From Gerris lacustris (Eukaryota > Arthropoda > Insecta > Hemiptera > Gerridae): a stretch of 64,000 nt of DNA. Made by a program: the position numbers and the translations under genes. This document shows positions 34,287-46,397 of the stretch, one piece after another. The DNA lies in assembly GCA_951217055.1 (NCBI GenBank), contig OX578279.1, positions 72,389,131 through 72,453,130 on the forward strand, read 5' to 3'. Within the stretch, counting starts at the first letter, position 1. Every line of letters begins with the position of its first letter. The notes under the pieces are model-generated. The model searched no databases. It saw only the letters and a list, made by a program, of their open reading frames with translations, and had not been told where the DNA came from.

Positions 34287-35276
34287 TACATATAACTAAA
34301 TAATAATTGATCTGCCTATAAATTATCGAGCTGTTATTTGTAACCATATGAGTAGATATATTTATTATTTACGTTACTTTTAGTACAACTTTGGTTTCAT
34401 ATAGAGGCGTGCATCGATAAAAAAATATATATATATATACATATGTATATAAATAAAAAAACAGATTCAAAAGAGTATTATGTATAAAATTGAATTGTTA
34501 ACGGCCGCAAGAGCTAAAGCATAGAGAAAACGATGAGGGTAAAAAATCTCTTCTTTTGTGTTTAAAACAAAAGAACTGAAAGGGAAAATATACGTATAAA
34601 TCGGGGGAAATATTTACCCCGATATCCAACAAGTTACCTGGAAATAAACAGGGTACGGCAGAAACAAAATAACAAAAATATAAATCTCGTTATCCAATAT
34701 TTTATATCATTCTACACAGGTTTCACTTCTATACAGTCCATAAAAACAATCCGTAACCTAACTTTAAACAAACCAATCAACTAAATAAATAAATAAACTT
34801 ACTGCAACTAAAGCAACTTTTATTTATTTATTTATATATTTTTTGTAAGTCAATACATTTTCTGTGATATAAAAATAAACTAATTGGACAATATAAAATC
34901 TGAGTGCACGGCAATGCTCAAGACTAAGTTTTAACTAACCGCAATTCATCCGGGTTTTTTTTCACCCTTATATCTCTGCTATCTCTTAAGATGGGCATTT
35001 CAAATTTGAAACTTTTATTAAGCTTAAGCATTAATATTAAGCATTTTCAAAAATGAGTTTCAAATTTTGTTACTGATTCACTCAACACATTTGAAATTTT
35101 GCACACTTATAATACTATAGCTTTGTAACTGACGGGAAAAGTCGTTTATAAAAAAATATTAAAAGTTTGTTAGTTTAACGATAATTGGCGTAAAAATTGA
35201 CTGATTTGAACAAAATTCGGCACAAAGGTAAATTGCCCACTAAATATTTTCAAGATGGTAGCCAATATAGCGGATG

Positions 35277-35280
<4 letters not shown>
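34287..35280. other. AT-rich, no gene seen
   Basis: TA-rich near 34420; ends in a block with a GATGG-TAGCCAATATAGCGG word before the poly-A run. Confidence 0.35.

Positions 35281-35311
<31 letters not shown>
35281..35311 (+). repeat. Poly-A run of 31
   Basis: Follows a diverged block with AAGATGGTAGCCAATATAGC. It may be the tail of an old retrotransposed copy, but no target duplication was found. Confidence 0.6.
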
Positions 35312-35314
<3 letters not shown>

Positions 35315-35767
35315 AGTCACCAATTTATGCATCCATTTAAATGTATAAAAGAGAAGGAAAAGAATAACACTACAATTTGTGTTCCGGCATTTAAAAAACA
35401 ATTTTGGTCGAAATGAACATGTTGGAAAAAGTTTATGCTAACATGGCACGCTGCGTATCATTTTAAAGTTCTTGACGAGTATAGGAAGAAAATATACATA
35501 TCATGGCATTATTTTCAAAATGCATGCCACGAATTTTTAAAAATACAAAAAATAATGGGTTTTTAGTCACATGCCTTGTAAATATCAAATTAATGGTCTA
35601 TTTTTTATTAAGTAATGATTATTATTGCCCCGTACTTCCTTAAATGCAATTCCTAATCAAGATCTTTACATCCTAACACATTAGGATGGTTAGTCTGAGA
35701 ACTGTCACACCTCTGGGATATGAAATGACGGGTTGGGTAATCAGAGTGCTGAGGGTTAACCACTTAG

Positions 35768-35900
35768 GAGAATCGGTATACCGATTCCTTACCGCGTGGT
35801 AAAGAATCTGTACCGAATTGGTAAGATATAGGCGCTCGGTAAAGATTCTTACTGCATCGCCATACTAGCTTACCGATACCGCACCTATACCGTACCGACA
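35768..35900. repeat. Cluster of CGGTA/TACCG words with nested palindromes
   Basis: Includes the perfect palindrome GAATCGGTATACCGATTC (about 35771-35788), followed by GATTCCTTACC GCGT GGTAAAGAATC as a second hairpin. The word GGTA or its complement recurs more than ten times in about 130 bp. Confidence 0.7.
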
Positions 35901-36174
35901 AATCAGGGAGCGGCCTTACTTTTAACCTAATAATATCGACGGATACATATAATAGTTTTAATTGCTAATTTAGAAGGTTATTGTTGTAATATAATACTTT
36001 TAATTGCTCGGCTAAAAATAAACGAATGCAAACTTCATGTATGCATGAAGTTCGAGTGAACATTTTAGTCTTGTATTACGTGGTCCCTGAGAATAAAGTA
36101 GTCCAGTCGAAAATTGGCAATTGTGAGTGATTTGTAGGGGAGGTCCCCTTTACTTGAACAGTTCGACACAAGAG

Positions 36175-36345
36175 CCCTAGCACAATTCTATGGACGTAGC
36201 CCTAGCACAATTCTATGGACGTAACCCTAGCACAATTCTATGGACGTAACCCTAGCACAATTCTATGGACGTAGCCCTAGCACAATTCTATGGACGTAGC
36301 CCTAGCACAATTCTATGGACGTAGCCCTAGCACGATTCCATGGAA
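36175..36345 (+). repeat. 25-bp minisatellite, about 7 units
   Basis: Unit CCCTAGCACAATTCTATGGA plus CGTAG or CGTAA. Units are nearly identical, so the expansion is recent. Confidence 0.95.
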
Positions 36346-36997
36346 ATAAGACTTCTTTCTGTGGTACAAGTTGTTAGAGAGGAGCCTGAAAACTCACCAG
36401 CTATGATATTAGAGTCAGCAATAGTTGGTTTAGATATCATAATCAGTGTTAGCAATAATTTTTTTAAGTGTCCAAGGACACTTAAAAAGGAGAAAGGGAA
36501 TCTGCCCTACTTAAAATCAGGAAATCACTACATCCGTGTGGAGTATGGGTGCTTTGTATGGGTGACCTTTTTGAACTAACTGTTTTCTTTATCATGATTT
36601 TTCAACCAAAAAAATGTATACATTATTTTTATTTATTTTATTTTATTTATTTAATTTTATTTGAATTTTGGCGGTATTTTGACAGATGTAAACAAACTTT
36701 GACATTTAAAAACAGTATTGCACTAATTAATAATTATGTTCGCTTATAACTTTTGAACTACTTAATGGAATTTTATCAGGTTTTTTTTTCATATTTATTT
36801 ACTAGTTCTAACGATATGCTATTTGTCAAAAACCTATTTATACTTTCGGTATTATTAAACGTCAAACTTTCAAAATTCAAAAATCGATTACTTCAAAATG
36901 GCCGCCAATATCAAAATGAAATTTTGATGAAAATTTGTTTGCCATAAAGAGAAGGAACATTCGTGCAAAATTTCAACTCGATTAAGACATAAAGATT
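36346..36997. other. AT-rich, no gene seen
   Basis: Includes AAAATGGCCGCCAATATC at 36896 just before the 71/79-bp tandem repeat, which may be its parent repeat. Confidence 0.35.
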
Positions 36998-37440
36998 GAC
37001 ATCCAGCTAAAAACCACTCAAATCTACTTAAAAACATCCAAAACGGAGTTACACAGGCGCACAGACAGACAGACTGACATCCAGCAAAAAAACCACTCAA
37101 ATCTACTTAAAAACATCCAAAACGGAGTTACACAGACGCACAGACTGACATCCAGCAAAAAAACCACTCAAATCTACTTAAAAACATCCAAAACGGAGTT
37201 ACACAGACGCACAGACAGACAGACTGACATCCAGCAAAAAAACTACTCAAATCTACTTAAAAACATCCAAAACGGAGTTACACAGACGCACAGACTGACA
37301 TCCAGCAAAAAACCACTCAAATCTACTTAAAAACATCCAAAACGGAGTTACACAGACGCACAGACAGACAGACTGACATCCAGCAAAAAAAAACCACTTA
37401 AATCGTCTTATAAACACCGAAAACGGATAATTCCGTTGAA
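36998..37440 (-). repeat. Tandem repeat alternating 71- and 78/79-bp units
   Basis: Units begin GACATCCAGC at 36998, 37076, 37147, 37226, 37297 and 37375. The longer units carry one extra AGACAGAC, giving a regular dimer of about 150 bp. Each unit contains CATCCAAAACGGAGTTACAC. The last unit is diverged and runs into unique sequence. Confidence 0.93.
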
Positions 37441-38710
37441 ATCTTGGTTTCGGGTTATTTGGATGAAAACAATACTTTTCCTCTATATCTTCGGAGAAGG
37501 TGAGGGAAAGTAAAAATGCATTGAAATAACACTTCGCAGAGAAGCTCAAAACTACAACTATTAAAATATTCATTGTTAGAATAATATTAATAATGAAGAG
37601 AGAAGAGGGTAATTTTGGAAAAAAGAGAATATCCAAATAACAAATTACAGCTTCTCTTACAAGAGTTGAATGTAGCTGAGAAGTTTGAATTGCGTGCCCA
37701 TCATCATTAAGTAAGGTGTTAAAGCATTTAATATTTTTTAACTTCCCTCTAAGAAAATGGGAAATACTCGAAATAAGCAGTTCTTTTACTTTACTTCACA
37801 AGAAAATTAATTGCTTAAACTTTCAACACTCATTGCTCTTCCGAAAAAAAAAAGAACTTTATTTTTATAATTTTGTCCGACTTGAAGTAAAGATGTAAAG
37901 GTTGGGTAATGTTTTTTCAGCGAGTAAGTTCAAAGACTTTATTCAAGTATTGTAAATAAAAAAAGGGAGAACTTGTGAAAAGATTGCAAACCCGGGTTTT
38001 TTTTTCGTGTTTTCTCTTAGGGTTCTTCAAAAAGGTTGTTTTTTTTAACGGGAGAGTACGACTTGGAAATACGCTTCGTTACATTTTCTAATAAACAAAA
38101 GAAAGGTTGGGGCAACTCATTCTTTCCATATTCTTGCATCAGTTTCCGATTTGTGAAGTGAATCAACGTCTAGCTGACACGCTAAAGTATGTTTACAAGG
38201 AAAAAAAGTTAGATAATTTTCGAATATTCTTCTTTTTTTGTAAATTAAAATAAAACAATTGCAAAGAAGTTATTAATTAAAATACTTTTCTCATTCTCCT
38301 CCGATCTGATCGTTAACTGGTAAAGTTATTGCTTTTTTTTTACAAAAGCTGCCTTCTTACTTCGCTTCAGAATCTACGGAGGTTACCCTTTTAAAATGTT
38401 TTTACCCAATTGAAGAATTAATTTTCTCTCTCGTGCGATAAGGTTCAAAAGTATTCCTCCCTTCTCCAAACACATTTTATAAAACGAGATAATGGAAATA
38501 ATTGTTTCGACCCTTCCCTTACACCCTCCTCCGATAACCAGGTTTCCCCTGTAACTTCTTAGTTTAACTGGTAAGGGTAAATGACCCCCCAAAACTTTTC
38601 TAAAGAGAAATAGATAATTTAATAATAAAATAAAGTAACTCAACAGTTAATGAAACCAATCATCCAGTGTTTTCTTTTGAGGGTCCTCTAATTAATTTAT
38701 AATCTTTTGC
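37441..38710. other. AT-rich, no gene seen
   Basis: Frames at 37253-37636 and 38383-38643 (minus) have no domain. Confidence 0.35.
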
Positions 38711-39018
38711 GTTTGTAGGTCTGTCTAGAGGTCGTTAATGTACAATTTATTATTCCTTGCGTTTGTCGGTCTGTCTGGAGGTCGTTAATGCACAATTTAT
38801 TATCCCTTACGATTGTCGGTCTGTCTGGAGGTCGTTAATGCACAATTTATTATCCCTTGCGTTTGTCGGTCTGTCTGGAGGTCGTTAATGCACAATTTAT
38901 TATCCCTTGCGTTTGTCGGTCTGTCTGGAGGTTGTTACTGCACACTTTATTATTCCTTGCATATGTCCATCTGTCTATCAATCTGGAGGTCGTTAATGCA
39001 CACTTTATTATCCCTTGC
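38711..39018 (+). repeat. 50-bp minisatellite, six units
   Basis: Units begin GTTTGTCGGTCTGTCTGGAG at 38711, 38761, 38811, 38861 and 38911; the sixth (38961) is longer and diverged. Frames inside give VCLEVVNAQFII-like strings in shifted registers, so they are not coding. Confidence 0.95.
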
Positions 39019-39035
39019 ATTATATCCCCAAATTT

Positions 39036-39092
39036 GGAGCTGAAATTAATTTCTCGATTTCTCCTCTGGGTATTATTTTTCTGAACATGTAT
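39036..39092 (+). repeat. Repeat H fragment, copy 2
   Basis: Matches 2285-2340; directly follows the 50-bp minisatellite. Confidence 0.55.
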
Positions 39093-39217
39093 TATTGTCT
39101 CGCCATCACAATACTTTCTCTTTATATGGAAAAGTAAAAAAGTTGGCAACTCTGGATATAAACAGAACAGCAGGTGTAGTTGTTATTATTGTCGAGAATC
39201 AGAGGTTGTTGATTTTA

Positions 39218-39793
39218 ATAAGGTTTAAAGAATGGACTTTAGTTCTACCAAGGTTTTTTTAAAAAAGCAATATATATTTCAGAAGTTACTCCATCATCAG
39301 GCTCAAAAACAAAAACTACATAACTAGATTGCACTAAAATATAAAATTTGAAATATAAATAACATGTAATATCTCTATAAAAATCACAATAAAAATCACA
39401 ATAAACACAGTACACAAGTATAGGTTAAGGTATGATAAGATAAGGTTCATGAGGAGGTTATATCAAGAGGTTAGGTTACTCCAATGTTGTCTTTCATCTG
39501 TTGAAACTGCTTAAAAAGTTTCAACAGATGAAAGACAACATTGGAGTAACCTAACCTCTTGATATAACCTCCTCATGAACCTTATCTTATCATACCTTAA
39601 CCTATACTTGTGTACTGTGTTTATTGTGATTTTTATAGAGATATTACATGTTATTTATATTTCAAATTTTATATTTTAGTGTAATCTAGTTATGTAGTTT
39701 TTGTTTTTGAGCCTGATGATGGAGTAACTTCTGAAATATATTGCTTTTTTAAAAAAACCTTGGTAGAACTAAAGTCCATTCTTTAAACCTTAT
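39218..39793. mobile_element. Near-perfect palindrome, arms about 280 bp
   Basis: From AATAAGGTTTAAAGAATGG to its complement at the other end, with an 11-nt or smaller loop near 39510 (CTGCTTAAAAAG between GTTGAAA and TTTCAAC). Apart from an extra ATCACAATAAAA in the left arm I see almost no mismatches. Either a very young fold-back insertion or an assembly/read artefact. Confidence 0.85.
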
Positions 39794-40034
39794 TATGGAG
39801 TTCTACAAAAAGAACATTAGAACCTTAAGAAAACTATTGTTGATTTTACTTTTTCAATAACGTTCACACTTCGTAACCTAACAACAGTTAAGTCTGATTG
39901 AAATAGAATATTTGTAGCAACATTGATTTTGTATTTATGTATGATCTGATCATGCTCACAATGCTTCCGTGAAGCTCAGAAGCCGAAGCCATAATTGTTA
40001 CATAACATAATTCTTACATTCAACAAACTATGCA

Positions 40035-40352
40035 TCTTGTCTGTCTGTCTGTCTGTCAGTAACGTTTACGCGTGTGACGATATCATGAGTAAAAGTTGAC
40101 CGATTTAGTTGAAATTTGGTTTACATGTTCCTCTTACTAATACTCAGGCTAAGTTCGTTGGACAGCGTGATCCGTCCAAGAATTTGCGCGCAACGCTCGC
40201 GTAAACGAGAGGTTCAAAAATTAAATTGGAATTTTAGGACGGGAAAAGATTCTATCATCATCTATTCGATAAGACGAACATTTTTTACAAATAACATTAT
40301 TTTGTTAAACTTACAGCGACACCGCTATGAATTAATAAAGATCGCTAAAACT
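40035..40352 (-). mobile_element. Repeat A, copy on minus strand, broken by the LINE
   Basis: GTTTACGCG, CAACGCTCGCGTAAACG and the GATCGCTAAAACTATTAA block match repeat A read in reverse. It stops exactly where the LINE tail begins; the rest of the repeat is not found on the far side of the LINE, so sequence was lost or rearranged. Confidence 0.65.
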
Positions 40353-42112
40353 ATTAAGAATAAGAATAAGAATAAGAATTTTTAGTCCATTAGGTTTTCT
40401 CACGCAAACATTAGGATACGTCAAATATTTTTAACTAAATTTTTGAGTCCAAAAATTCCGTTACACTATAAAACACATTGTTATGTAAAAGCTCTTTAAC
40501 TTTCTGTTTAAACTGTAAAAATGGCAACTCAGATGTCTCTTTGTTCAGCTTATTAAACATTTTTACGCCTAGTGATTTGTGACCGACTTGTAGTTTTGCT
40601 AGTCTGCTCTGTGGTACAGCCAACTTATCTTTCCCTCTTGTATTGTACGTGTGAAAGTCTCCATTACTTTGAAAATCTCCAATGTTTAGCTTCATGTAGA
40701 GTAAAGAATTATAAATATACAAATTTATGACCGTCATTACTCTTTCTGCTTTAAATATTTCTTTACACGAGTCTCTCCTTTTTGCTCCAACTATTATTCT
40801 AAGTGCTTTTTTCTGCAGTATTAGAAGATCTTGAAGATCAGTATGACCATAGAGTACGATCCCATAGCTCAGAATGCTTTGGATCATAGCGTTGTAAACT
40901 GTCATAAGAGTCTTCTTAGGCAACTCAGATTTCAACTTTCTTAATACAAACAGATATTTTGATATTTTACTTGTTATTTTATCCTTATGAGGCTGCCATG
41001 TCATCCTGCTATCTAAAACCATCCCCACCATTTACTGGTTTATCTTCACTATCATTCTTTCTCAAACTGAAGGTGAGTGTCTGTGTTTTTTCTTTATTTA
41101 ACTTAAAGTTGTTTACTTGAAACCATTTATTTATGTGCTGTAATCTTTCTTCTGCCTTTTGTTTCAGCTCTTTTAATTCCTGGTGGCTATGTACAAGATT
41201 GGTATCGTCAACAAAAGCAACAATATCTTCTTCAAAATCTATAGGAGCTGTATGCTTCATGTATGGTTCTAAGTCATTAACGTCCATTAGGAAGGCGTAT
41301 CCGCCTATCACGGAGCCTTGGGGTGTTCCGTCCTCAGTTTTCTTTTTCTTTGACTTGCTATTATTAAACTCAACATATTGCTCTGTTCCTGTAAGATAGC
41401 ATTTAAAGAAATGTAGAGAATTTCCTTTTATTCCCAAGTATTCTAGCTTTATTAAGCATAGTTCTCTAGATAGGTTGTCAAACGCTTTACTTAAGTCACA
41501 GGCTGTTATATGTACATATTTCTTTTTTTCAAATCCTTCTAGAGCTTTATCAACAATTTTCATTACTGCTAATACTGTAGACTTGTTTTCACGATAACCA
41601 TACTGACATTGTGCCAAGTATCCATTGGATTCTAGGTGATTTAACAATTGCTTTTTGACTATCTGTTCTAGAACTTTGCCTAGTGTAGGTACTATTGATA
41701 CAGGTCTGTAGCTATTAGGATTGCTTTTGTCCCCTTTTTTAAAAATTGGCACTACTTTTGATAGTTTCAATACATCAGGAAATAATCCTTCAGCTATGCA
41801 TTTATTCATTAAATCTGTCAAAGGAGTTAAGATAACATCAATTATTTCTTTAAGAAATTTATTTGATATGCCGTACGCATCTTTACTAGTAGAGTTGCTG
41901 AGTTGTTGAACTGTTTTCCTAACTTCCTCTTTTGAGACGGATTTTAAAATTAGTTCAGGACGGCCTTTTACATTCTTACCATATGCTTCTTTTAACATTT
42001 TAGTAGCTTCATTTATGTCACCAGTATTATTTTGTTGTACTTGAATGAAGAAGTCGTTAAAGGTATCAGCACTAATGTTGACCTGTTCTTCTTTTTTCTT
42101 AAAGCGGACCTA
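40353..42112 (-). mobile_element. 5'-truncated CR1/Jockey-group LINE with ATTCTT tail
   Basis: On the minus strand the 3' end is a run of about four ATTCTT units (plus-strand 40353-40382) in place of poly-A. Tails made of short microsatellite units are typical of CR1-like LINEs. The 5' end lies near 42105-42112, where the open frame stops and flanking sequence begins. No clear target duplication was found. Confidence 0.8.
40435..42112 (-). pseudogene. CR1/Jockey-group LINE reverse transcriptase, one frameshift
   Basis: Reverse transcriptase that would copy LINE RNA at its target. The upstream frame (ATG at 41998, open to about 42110) covers the palm: NSYRPVSIVPTLGKVLEQIV, QYGYRENKST, CDLSKAFD with the first catalytic Asp (about residue 168), DGTPQGSVIGG, and AFVDDT, the YXDD-box equivalent (about 261-266). 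The frame ends at 41009 after NGGDGF. The next frame (41031-40435) resumes at once with GMVLDSRMTWQPH, SYGIVLYG and the HTYNTRGKD block of the thumb and C terminus. One small indel near 41020-41040 therefore broke it. The endonuclease is missing by 5' truncation. V replaces the usual A in the FADD box, which may or may not reduce activity. Confidence 0.9.
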
Positions 42113-42944
42113 ACCGTTTATAATAGAGAAAACAACCTTTTTACCTATATCTTACATTCTAACGTAACGATTTTAATAAAACTTCATATACACCATCTAA
42201 TTCACAATTGAAACAGGCATGCAAAATTTCAATTTGATACATGAAGTAGTTTTTTCGTAGCAAAGAGGTACATTTTATAATAATTGAAAAGGAGATGTGT
42301 GGTTAGAGGAATAGTAAGAATGCGGGGTGGTTCCCTTACTAATAGCCGCTGTACTACAATCATACCCTATATCTATCAACTCATCATGATTCATGATTAT
42401 CTATTTTTTTAATATTCAATACATATTTATTACTATACGCTTGCTTCAATGATAGAGCCACGCGATGCCTAGTATATTTTATATTTTATTTACAGATCAA
42501 AAACTAACTTGAGGAAAAAATTTAATGTCCAACTCCAGCTAAAAGTTAAAGCTAAACTTGAAAAACCACTCTTGCCTGTGGCTCGAGCGTAAACATTTCT
42601 CTCAATGGCAGCAAAGTGCCACTTTGCGCACTAGTTAGACAAATAACTATTACCACAAATTTCTGAAAATTGTTTTAAATGGATTCATTGAGCTTGGACG
42701 ATAAAAATGCATTTAAAGGCGTTTATTTCACGTCATTATAGCAAACGGTTTAAAAGTTATAGCTAAAACAAACTTTTTAATGACCGCCATCTTGAAACGG
42801 TTTAGTTTTACATTGTAATGTAGTAACGTACAATAACATCTTCTAACACCTGAGAAACACTCATTAAAAATACATGAAATTTCCTTTTCTTTCTTACAGT
42901 TTTTAAATTACCAACGGACTCTTTGTGTACGGTAACTTTATTTA
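42113..42944. other. AT-rich flank of the LINE
   Basis: Weak similarity of 42120-42260 to 15990-16120 (TGCAAAATTTCAATTTGA-like and TCTTACATTCTAACG-like words). Otherwise nothing recognised. Confidence 0.35.
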
Positions 42945-42946
42945 TA

Positions 42947-43272
42947 GTCCAGGAGATAGCGTGCAAAAAAGTGTCAGCCTAACATCAAGCTAGAATTTTG
43001 TGTATAAATAAATCTAGTCTTGTGGTAAATAAAATGTGGTCGGCTAAGTTCGTCTACGTGACATAGCTTGGCAATAGGCATTTGAAAAAAACAAACCGTT
43101 GGAGAGCGGCCATGTCCCGCCCTTTTTGGTGGACAATGTGATTTTCATGATCCTGAGTATTAACTTAGGTTGTAGACCAAACATCAACATGATAGATCGT
43201 CACTTGGTAGGTTAGTTAGTCAAATATAACTCCAAATCAGAGAGGTACTTTTTTGCACGCTATCTCCTGGAC
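42947..43272 (+). mobile_element. Element T2, simple (not folded) form
   Basis: 326 bp with the same GTCCAGGAGATAGCGTGC ends and TA flanks (42945-42946, 43273-43274) as T1, but only one copy of the arm. It therefore represents the unit from which the fold-back form was built. No coding capacity. Confidence 0.85.
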
Positions 43273-43917
43273 TATTATTTCTTCTTTTTATGGAACTATA
43301 ATAATATAATTAAACATTTTCTTCGTTATTTATTTTACATTGTTAAATTTCATTTTAATTAAAGAAATTGGTAAAGCGTATAAAGAAATTTCTTAGCTTA
43401 GAGTTTAGTAAATTATTATACAGTAGTAAGTACATCACAATAACGCACCCTTCTATAACGGACGTCGCTTATAGCGGAAAAAAATAATATAAATATTTTT
43501 AAAAAATTGTAATTTTCATCAAGTAGTAGTTTTCTAAGCAAGAAGAGTCATTTTCTGAATTCAACGAATTGTCTTTCGACACTTTCATCTGACCAATCTT
43601 TTTATGAAAGTCCACGATTTGCCGCCTCACCCAAGACGATTCGTCAGAACACACTCTTTTATTCTACGTTTAAGGCTATCTTTTACTGATGTATAATAAA
43701 CACTTTTTATAACTAAATACTGTACTTTCATTGATGTACACCAAACGCATTATTATATCAAATAATAATTAAATAAATAACGTACTTTCATTATAGTGGA
43801 CAACCCTCAGTCTCTATTATTCCGTTATTTTGAGGTTCATATCAACGTTTGAACGAATAATATCTGTCAGAAGTATATTTATTAAGTTATTTTTTTTACT
43901 TTTACTTTCATGTTCCA

Positions 43918-44140
43918 GAACCCCTCCCAAAAAATTCAGCCTAGCAATGTAGTGATATCTACATTGGGGCCAAGTATACTCTTTCTTTAGTCCATAACCT
44001 CATGTCACTCCTTCTTTCATGAGCAAGACTACTCTTTTATTTTCATTGCACTTGGCCAGTTTCGAAATGAGGCATACAACAGACTATGCCCCAATGTAGA
44101 TATCAGTACTTTTATAGGCTGCATTTTTTGGGAAGGGGTG
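43918..44140. repeat. Short fold-back, 52-bp arms
   Basis: AACCCCTCCCAAAAAAT, TAGATATCAC-like words and TGGGGC on the left pair with GCCCCAATGTAGATATC and ATTTTTTGGGAAGGGGT on the right, around a spacer of about 115 bp. It abuts repeat D copy 2. Confidence 0.75.
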
Positions 44141-44149
44141 GATTTTGGT

Positions 44150-44880
44150 TCTTTTTAGGCTCCGTAGGCAAAACCAAGGACCCTTATATTTTCCTGCGTG
44201 TGTCTGTCCGTCCGTCCTCTCGCGTGCTCTCACGGCTACACCTTTCGTCCGATCACTTTGAAATTTGGCATGTATGTGTCTTGTACTTGCCCACATATTT
44301 TAAAAATATAGACTTAAAAAAAAAAAAAATTTCAAAAAAATTAGGGTAAAAAAACTTAAGGGTTAAATTTTTTTTATTTTTTTTCGACTCCGTGAAGGGT
44401 ATCATATGAAAGGGTACGTCGAGCTGATTACAAAAATATTTAATTCTTTGGTTATAACTTTGATAGGGCGAGCGTAGGCGAGTTTGAAGCGGGTTTGAAA
44501 CGTGTCCCCCCTCTCTATCTCGCTTATGTGAAGTGCAAAAAATCTGAAAAAAGTCCTGAACATTCTTCGACCAAAAGTAAAGATACCACTTTTTGGAAAT
44601 TTCAAAAAAAATATTATTTTATTTTTTATTGACTAAATACGTTTTTTTATAATTATGGTGTTTTCGATGTATTTATATGGTTGTAGTCCGGTTCAGTGGC
44701 AAAAAAATACTTTATCAGAGTGTGTTTTGAGAATATCAGACCCTTAGAATAGTTCAAAGTAAGCTTTTTAGCATTTTAAAAAAACACTGTTTATACACTT
44801 TACATTTAAACACTATATAGTGTGGCCTACGGACCCTCGCTGTGTGCTGACTAGCACACACTTGACCTGTTTATTTCTTG
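44150..44880 (-). mobile_element. Repeat D, copy 2 (full)
   Basis: About 730 bp, reverse complement of 54165-54893 and 56683-57408. One end has AGGCTCCGTAGGCAAAACCA and a GTCCGTCC run, the other GTGTGCTGACTAGCACACAC, a small hairpin. A conserved frame (FKLAYARPIKVITKEL) exists in copies 2 and 3 but not 4, and I read it as DNA conservation. Confidence 0.8.
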
Positions 44881-46299
44881 GTTAGGTTTATGCTGAGGAT
44901 ACTTCATTAGAACTAATTAAAATTAAACAAAGAAAAATTAATGAAATGCATACTCTAATTAAAAGATAAGTTTATAACAGCTTACGAAAAACTAAAAAAT
45001 AAAAGTGGAACATTAACCTAAAGATAGAATAAAAACTTTGATTAAAAATTTTTGGTGATCCTAATTATGATTTGGAACATTTCTAACAGAAATGTTCTTT
45101 TCTAAAACAGAAAAATAAAATAGAAAGGTCAAAGAACCTTATTATTATTGAGTAATTGAAATACTATTTCCAGGCGAATTGTCTTCAAAGTTAAAAAAAT
45201 AAAACAGAAGGTAAAAAAATAAAATATTTTAACATTAGCCCCAATTTTCCGTTTACCTGACTTTTTTTAACCTTTCTTATTTACCTGTTTGTTTGTTGTT
45301 GTTTTTTTTTTACAAAAAATCCATAGCAAAAGAAAATCCCTTTACAGGGAAAGAAAAAAAACAAACGACTGATCTTTTCTCTTGCAACCTTTACTTTACT
45401 AACTTCCATTTAAAAATGTTACCCCTATTTATATCGAGAGAAGATTTGAAAAGGAAACAAGACTAAAAAAAAAAAGAAGAGGAAAAAAGGGATCTCTCTT
45501 TTCCTCTACTTCTTGATCGTCGATCGGAAAAAAACGGGAAAGTAGAATAAGGAAGATTCGAACCACCCTCTAAAATAAGAAATCAAATCAGAAAAAGGAA
45601 GAAAAAAAAGTAAACGGAAAGTAACGAAAAGAAACTCAACTAAGGCCCAGGATAAGGATACTCTTACTAAATAAATATCGATGAGGCAAAGAGGTCAAGA
45701 CACAAAAAAGGTCTCAAAAAAAGTATCGAGTAGGAAAAAGAAAATGGATAGAAATAGAGATATCGAAACTGTAAAGGTATAGAGCTGTTTGGCCCTCTCC
45801 TGTGGGGAATGAGGCAGAAGAGGCCTTCCATTGGACCATGGGCCCCCAAAAGAAAAGGTTTCGCCCTTCTTCACCCCACTCTCAAAGAAGAAATAGGGCA
45901 CCGAAGAAAAAGGAGGCTCCTTCTATTCAAATCTTTACCATTTCTCCAGGGGCCTCACCCCGGCTCATCCCACTCTTCAAGCAACCTTGCCAAAGGCCAT
46001 ACTTTTTTTTATTCTTAGAATAGAGCTATCAAGATTTTTATTTGATTTCCTTTTTTCTTTTCTTTCAAAGTTTGATATAATCAAAGGTATGATGGTTATT
46101 TTTTCCTTTCTTCAATTTTTTGTCTCAATTTAAGAAAATGATTTTATTTTTCTTAAAAAAAAAATCCTCCCCCCGTCTTTTCTTAGTCTTATTTTCCTTG
46201 ATTGTCTTCAGTTTCATCTTTTCTTTTAAGAGTTTTATAATTCGTAAAATAATCAAGTAATTAACTGGAAAATTTTATAGCAAAAGACATACTTAAATA
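44881..46299. other. Purine-rich stretch, no gene assigned
   Basis: Strand-asymmetric A/G-rich DNA from 45290 to 45720, then a G+C-richer part (45790-45990) open in two plus frames and two minus frames. Overlapping frames on both strands argue against coding. Confidence 0.35.
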
Positions 46300-46304
46300 A
46301 ATAA

Positions 46305-46376
<72 letters not shown>

Positions 46377-46397
46377 TTATTAACCCCGGGGGTTTTT

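Noticed and set aside
40353..42112. Target duplication around the CR1-like LINE
   Set aside because: Sequences on the two sides do not match; repeat A does not continue past the LINE.
44402..44605. Conserved FKLAYARPIKVITKEL frame in repeat D
   Set aside because: Broken in copy 4 and explained by DNA-level conservation of the repeat.
45667..46023. Four overlapping frames in a G+C-richer stretch
   Set aside because: Open on both strands at once, non-ATG starts in part, and no domain.
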